Source: Acidimicrobiaceae bacterium | GTDB taxonomy: Bacteria > Actinomycetota > Acidimicrobiia > Acidimicrobiales > UBA8190 | Length of the DNA stretch: 8,740 bases | NCBI GenBank assembly: GCA_003131945.1 | Contig: PKWD01000450.1 | Location: 1-8,740 of the forward strand | Reading direction: 5' to 3' | Shown here: positions 6,296 to 8,740 of the stretch, one piece after another | How positions within the stretch are numbered: position 1 is the stretch's first letter | Layout: each line of letters starts with the position of its first letter | Notes under the pieces: model-generated | What the model was told of the DNA's origin: nothing | What the model saw: only the letters and a program-made list of their open reading frames with translations | Databases searched by the model: none | Position numbers and translations under genes: made by a program

Positions 6296-7678
6296 GTGAA
6301 CAGATCGGTTCGGAACGAGGAGCTCAGACGCACACACCGTGATGATGTCGCCGCCGGCGTCTTGGTCCATGCCAAGAGGCTGAAGTGGTCGAGGGAGCGG
6401 CTGGCAGCCGAGCGCCAAGCGAAACTGCGCGACCTGTTGGCATGGGCTGTGGAGCGGTCCCCGTTCCATGCCGAGCGGCTGGCGGGGATCGACACCGCTC
6501 ACTTCACAGAGGCGCAGCTGGTGTCACTACCGGTGATGACCAAGGACAAGCTGATGTCCGAGTTCTCCTGGGTTGTGACCGACCCTCGACTGACTCTCGA
6601 GGTGGTCGAGGATCATGTCGAACACGTGGACGGTCACCCCTATCTCTTTGATCGATTTCATGCGGTGACGTCGTCAGGATCCAGTGGCCGACGTGGTGTC
6701 TTCGTCTACGACTGGGACGAATGGACAACCCTGGCTCTCATGCAGAGTCGCTCGCGTCTAGGGATGGCCGACAACATGCCCCGCCCTTCGGGAGAGGCCA
6801 CCGCCAGCCTGTTCGCCGGAGAGGGAGCCCACCTGACAAAGGTCATGCGCTCTTTTCTGGCCGAGCCGGGTGACTCGCTGCACCATTTACCCATGACGCT
6901 CCCGGTGGCGGAGGTCGTCCGTGGCCTCAACGCCACCCAGCCCGAACTGTTGATGGGGTATCCGTCGGCCCTGGACCTGGTCGTACGCGAAGCGCAGGAG
7001 GGTCGACTGAAGATAGCCCCTCTCTATGTGGAGAGCGGTGGTGAGCTGCTCATGGAGAGGACCCGAGTCTCCGTGCGCGATCTGTGGGGGGTGGAGATCG
7101 ACGATTCCTGGGCCGTGGTCGAGGGGGCCCACGCCTTCTCCTGTCCCTCGGGACGGGCCATGCATCTGCCTGACGACCTCGTCATCATCGAGCCGGTCGA
7201 CCTCGCCGGTCGACCGGTGCCTCCGGGCGAGCCGGCGGCCAAGCTGTACCTCACGAATCTGTACAACCGCACCCAACCCCTCATCCGCTTCGAGATCGCC
7301 GACGGGTTGACCCTTCTCGATAGCTCCTGTCCATGTGGCTCCGCCCACCGCCGCATATCCGACCTGACGGGCCGTGCCGACAACATGTTCGAGTACGACG
7401 ACGACGTCAAGGTGCATCCCATGGTCCTCCGACTGGAGCTCCATGATGAACGTCATGTCACCGAATATCAGGTCAGGCAAACGGCGCGAGGAGTATCGGT
7501 CAAGGTGGTCACGGACCGACCCGAGGACGTCGACCAGATCAGGCAGCGGGTGGCGAGGACGTTGCGGACGGCAGGGCTTGCCGATCCGGAGGTCACCGTC
7601 GAGGCCGTGGGTCGGCTCGAACGGTTGGCGGCAGGCAAACTCCGACAGTTCATTCCGCGACTGGGCGCCGGGGTATAG
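6296..7678 (+). CDS. PaaK-like adenylate-forming ligase (phenylacetate-CoA ligase / coenzyme F390 synthetase family)
   Basis: This 460-residue cytosolic enzyme is predicted to activate a carboxylate (or another acceptor) with ATP as an adenylate, then transfer it, typically to CoA. Family features in order are: LRDLLAWAVERSPFHAERL (44-62) near the N-terminus; LPVMTKDKL (78-86); the phosphate-binding loop TSSGSSGRRG (125-134); LLMGYPSALDLV (218-229); SGGELL (247-252); WAVVEGAH (272-279) at the place of the usual Y-x-x-T-E motif; RFEIADG (331-337); LTGRADNMF (357-365), the hinge-like motif; and AGKLRQFIPR (446-455) with the likely C-terminal catalytic Lys448. Cys283, Cys345 and Cys347 (CPCG) form a cysteine pattern seen in several relatives and may bind metal. 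PaaK proteins are about 430 residues, so length fits. The missing Thr in the adenylate motif argues against a plain phenylacetate-CoA ligase. It follows the GNAT gene by 28 bp, suggesting a two-gene operon. Confidence 0.85.
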   Translation: MNRSVRNEELRRTHRDDVAAGVLVHAKRLKWSRERLAAERQAKLRDLLAWAVERSPFHAERLAGIDTAHFTEAQLVSLPVMTKDKLMSEFSWVVTDPRLTLEVVEDHVEHVDGHPYLFDRFHAVTSSGSSGRRGVFVYDWDEWTTLALMQSRSRLGMADNMPRPSGEATASLFAGEGAHLTKVMRSFLAEPGDSLHHLPMTLPVAEVVRGLNATQPELLMGYPSALDLVVREAQEGRLKIAPLYVESGGELLMERTRVSVRDLWGVEIDDSWAVVEGAHAFSCPSGRAMHLPDDLVIIEPVDLAGRPVPPGEPAAKLYLTNLYNRTQPLIRFEIADGLTLLDSSCPCGSAHRRISDLTGRADNMFEYDDDVKVHPMVLRLELHDERHVTEYQVRQTARGVSVKVVTDRPEDVDQIRQRVARTLRTAGLADPEVTVEAVGRLERLAAGKLRQFIPRLGAGV

Positions 7679-7745
7679 GGCCGGCCAAGACCGAGCCCAG
7701 ATCACCGGGTCGTTCGTTGGCTGTCGCCGGTGGTCAGATGGCGGT

Positions 7746-7760
7746 GCTGCCCGTGGCAGC
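7746..7760 (+). terminator. Tight hairpin downstream of the PaaK-like gene
   Basis: A perfect 6-bp GC-rich stem GCTGCC (7746-7751) / GGCAGC (7755-7760) with loop CGT begins 67 bases after the ligase stop. No T-tract follows. It is the first strong stem after the operon and a candidate T-less terminator. Confidence 0.4.
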
Positions 7761-7789
7761 GGGAGGCCTGAGCGTGCCCGGGCCGGGAT

Positions 7790-7807
7790 GTGCTCACCGC
7801 AGAGCAC
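7790..7807 (+). terminator. Second hairpin downstream of the PaaK-like gene
   Basis: A perfect 6-bp stem GTGCTC (7790-7795) / GAGCAC (7802-7807) encloses loop ACCGCA, 29 bases after the previous hairpin. A weaker bulged stem, CCCC/GGGG-type, follows at 7835-7856. Together these fill the ligase-zur gap (7679-7962), which holds no gene I can support. Confidence 0.3.
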
Positions 7808-7909
7808 GCTCCTCACCCTGACCGTGCCACCGAGTGGGGGCGGCCAGGCTGCCCCAGAACGGGACCGACTCTGAATCGGAGGCGGCCGCCGACGCGCATT
7901 CGGAGGGAT

Positions 7910-7957
7910 TTAGCTGGAACTGTCATGAGTAACATTGCGCTTAGTCGCCAAGAGGAG
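7910..7957 (+). promoter_or_regulatory. zur leader: -10-like element and strong ribosome binding site
   Basis: The region just before zur is locally AT-richer than its surroundings. TAACAT at 7930-7935 resembles a -10 element, while no good -35 is visible at the expected distance. The imperfect inverted repeat TGTCATG/AGTAACA overlaps it and could be an operator, but only four of seven positions match. AGAGGAG (7951-7957) lies five bases before GTG 7963 and is a convincing ribosome binding site. Confidence 0.35.
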
Positions 7958-7962
7958 CATCA

Positions 7963-8448
7963 GTGACAACTCGCGCACAGGCAGAGTCGGACGCAGGGGC
8001 ATCCAGCGGGGGTCAGGCGACCAGGGGATCGCGCATGACTCGTCAGAAGCGGGCGGTGGCGGCGTTGCTGGCCGAAACGGGGGAGTTCAGCAGTGCCCAG
8101 GATCTTCATGCGCGTCTGAAGGATGCGGGAGAGAAGGTGGGCCTGGCCACGATCTACAGCCAACTCAGGGCGCTCGCCGATACCGGCGAGATCGACAGCG
8201 TCCGGGGGGACACGGGCGAAACCCTGTATCGACGGTGTGATCTCGTCTCGCACCATCACCACCTGGTGTGCCGACGTTGCGGGCACGCCGTGGAGCTCGA
8301 CGCACCCGAGGTGGAGAACTGGGCTCGACGCGTAGGGGGACGATACGGCTTTCGACACCTCGACCATGTTCTCGAGATCACAGGGATCTGTGACTGCTGC
8401 AATGAGGACGGAGATACCTCAGGCGAGGCGGTCAGGGCTGGTCGGTAA
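7963..8448 (+). CDS. zur: Zinc uptake regulator Zur (Fur family repressor)
   Basis: This is a 161-residue DNA-binding repressor that, when zinc-loaded, shuts off zinc uptake and zinc-sparing genes. The winged helix covers about residues 25-90 (TRQKRAVAALL, FSSAQDLHARL, and recognition helix LATIYSQLRAL at 61-71). The metal residues match the three-site layout known for Mycobacterium tuberculosis FurB/Zur: structural site Cys103, Cys106, Cys143, Cys146; regulatory site Asp78, Cys92 and two of His97-100; third site the other two histidines with Glu118 and His135. Presence of Cys92 and the HHHHLVCRRC block favours Zur over iron-sensing Fur. GTG 7963 is chosen for its strong ribosome binding site. 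It gives a 24-residue polar tail before an alternative in-frame ATG at 8035. No zinc transporter gene is visible beside it, so target genes must lie elsewhere. Confidence 0.92.
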   Translation: MTTRAQAESDAGASSGGQATRGSRMTRQKRAVAALLAETGEFSSAQDLHARLKDAGEKVGLATIYSQLRALADTGEIDSVRGDTGETLYRRCDLVSHHHHLVCRRCGHAVELDAPEVENWARRVGGRYGFRHLDHVLEITGICDCCNEDGDTSGEAVRAGR

Positions 8449-8454
8449 AGCCCT
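8434..8454. terminator. Hairpin at the zur / G1 peptidase convergent junction
   Basis: A perfect 6-bp stem AGGGCT (8434-8439) / AGCCCT (8449-8454) with a 9-base loop overlaps the zur stop codon and the last base of the peptidase stop. It may end transcription from both sides. No T-tract is present. Confidence 0.42.
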
Positions 8455-8740
8455 TAGGTGTGGTGCCATGTGACGTTGAAACTCGTCCCTCCGGTCAGGT
8501 TGGAGGTCGCCGCTTTCACCGTCTTCTTCCCCTTCATCATGTCGATCTCGTTGTCGTTGAACAACGAGGAGTTGATCGGATTGCCATCGGCTGTGGCCCC
8601 GGTGAAGCTGATGATGCTGAAGTCGGCCAGCTTCGACGTGTTACATAACGCGCCCTTGCAGATCGAGGGTGCTTCGGCGATCCATTCCGCCGAAGAGTCC
8701 TGCGCCGCGGTCGTCGGCGTCTCACTCGGGGTTGTAAATT
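8454..8740 (-). CDS. G1 family (eqolisin) glutamic peptidase, C-terminal part (5' end outside window)
   Basis: The minus strand is open from the window edge to TAA at 8456-8454, giving 94 residues with no start codon in view. The sequence SSAEWIAEAPS (visible residues 15-25), then LADFSIISFTGATADG (37-52), and the end GGTSFNVTWHHT match the C-terminal half of scytalidoglutamic-peptidase-like enzymes. In these the AEWIvE block carries the catalytic glutamate and is followed by a L-A-D-F-G-x-V-x-F-T strand. Glu18 is the likely catalytic residue; its partner Gln lies upstream outside the window. Cys27 and Cys32 sit in a short insertion between these blocks and could form a disulphide. G1 peptidases are secreted acid proteases, so an N-terminal signal peptide is expected beyond the edge. 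The gene converges on zur with a 5-bp gap. Identification is from motif memory, without a search. Confidence 0.8.
   Translation of the reverse strand, partial: FTTPSETPTTAAQDSSAEWIAEAPSICKGALCNTSKLADFSIISFTGATADGNPINSSLFNDNEIDMMKGKKTVKAATSNLTGGTSFNVTWHHT

Noticed and set aside
7838..7900. A tRNA-Gln-like anticodon arm: CCGA / TCGG stem with loop CTCTGAA (7865-7879), anticodon CTG with T before it.
   Set aside because: The fifth stem pair is A-A, there is no D-arm upstream, no TTCGA-type T-loop downstream and no matching acceptor stem, so this is most likely chance.

Overview
The window is GC-rich, bacterial and gene-dense. It uses GTG starts often, has an ATGA stop/start overlap, and its gene ends carry GC-rich hairpins without T-tracts. 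The gene content (a FurB-type Zur, a GH13 alpha-glucosidase of actinobacterial style, a PaaK-like ligase and a G1-family acid peptidase) points to an actinobacterium. An acid-tolerant lineage such as Acidimicrobiia is a guess based only on the G1 peptidase. Phylum assignment is inference.

Layout: (1) Positions 1-1591 hold the 3' end of an ABC ATPase gene and its translationally coupled ABC-2-type permease, both on the plus strand. (2) Positions 1613-2794 hold two broken genes arranged divergently: a minus-strand PaaI-like (hotdog) thioesterase remnant and a plus-strand alpha/beta hydrolase with a single frameshift. (3) Positions 2820-4451 hold an intact minus-strand GH13 alpha-glucosidase, convergent with the hydrolase. 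(4) Positions 4563-5072 hold a minus-strand short-chain dehydrogenase remnant with six frame changes. (5) Positions 5260/5380-7678 hold a plus-strand pair, a two-domain GNAT acetyltransferase followed by a PaaK-like adenylate-forming ligase. (6) Positions 7963-8448 hold the zinc-sensing repressor Zur. (7) The right edge (8454-8740, minus strand) holds the C-terminal end of a secreted G1 (eqolisin) glutamic peptidase, convergent with zur and only 5 bp away.

The ATPase and permease form an export-type ABC system. The GNAT and PaaK-like genes look like a two-gene operon that could activate and acyl-modify a small carboxylate, but the substrate is unknown. The glucosidase would hydrolyse short alpha-glucosides in the cytoplasm. 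The stretch 1613-5072 is unusual because three of its four genes are broken while the glucosidase and all flanking genes are open. This suggests local gene decay more than general poor sequence quality. I found no CRISPR array, complete mobile element, rRNA or convincing tRNA. I also see no clear evidence for a new multi-gene system; the most notable items are the decayed gene cluster, the unannotated G1 peptidase end and the unusual loops of the ABC permease.
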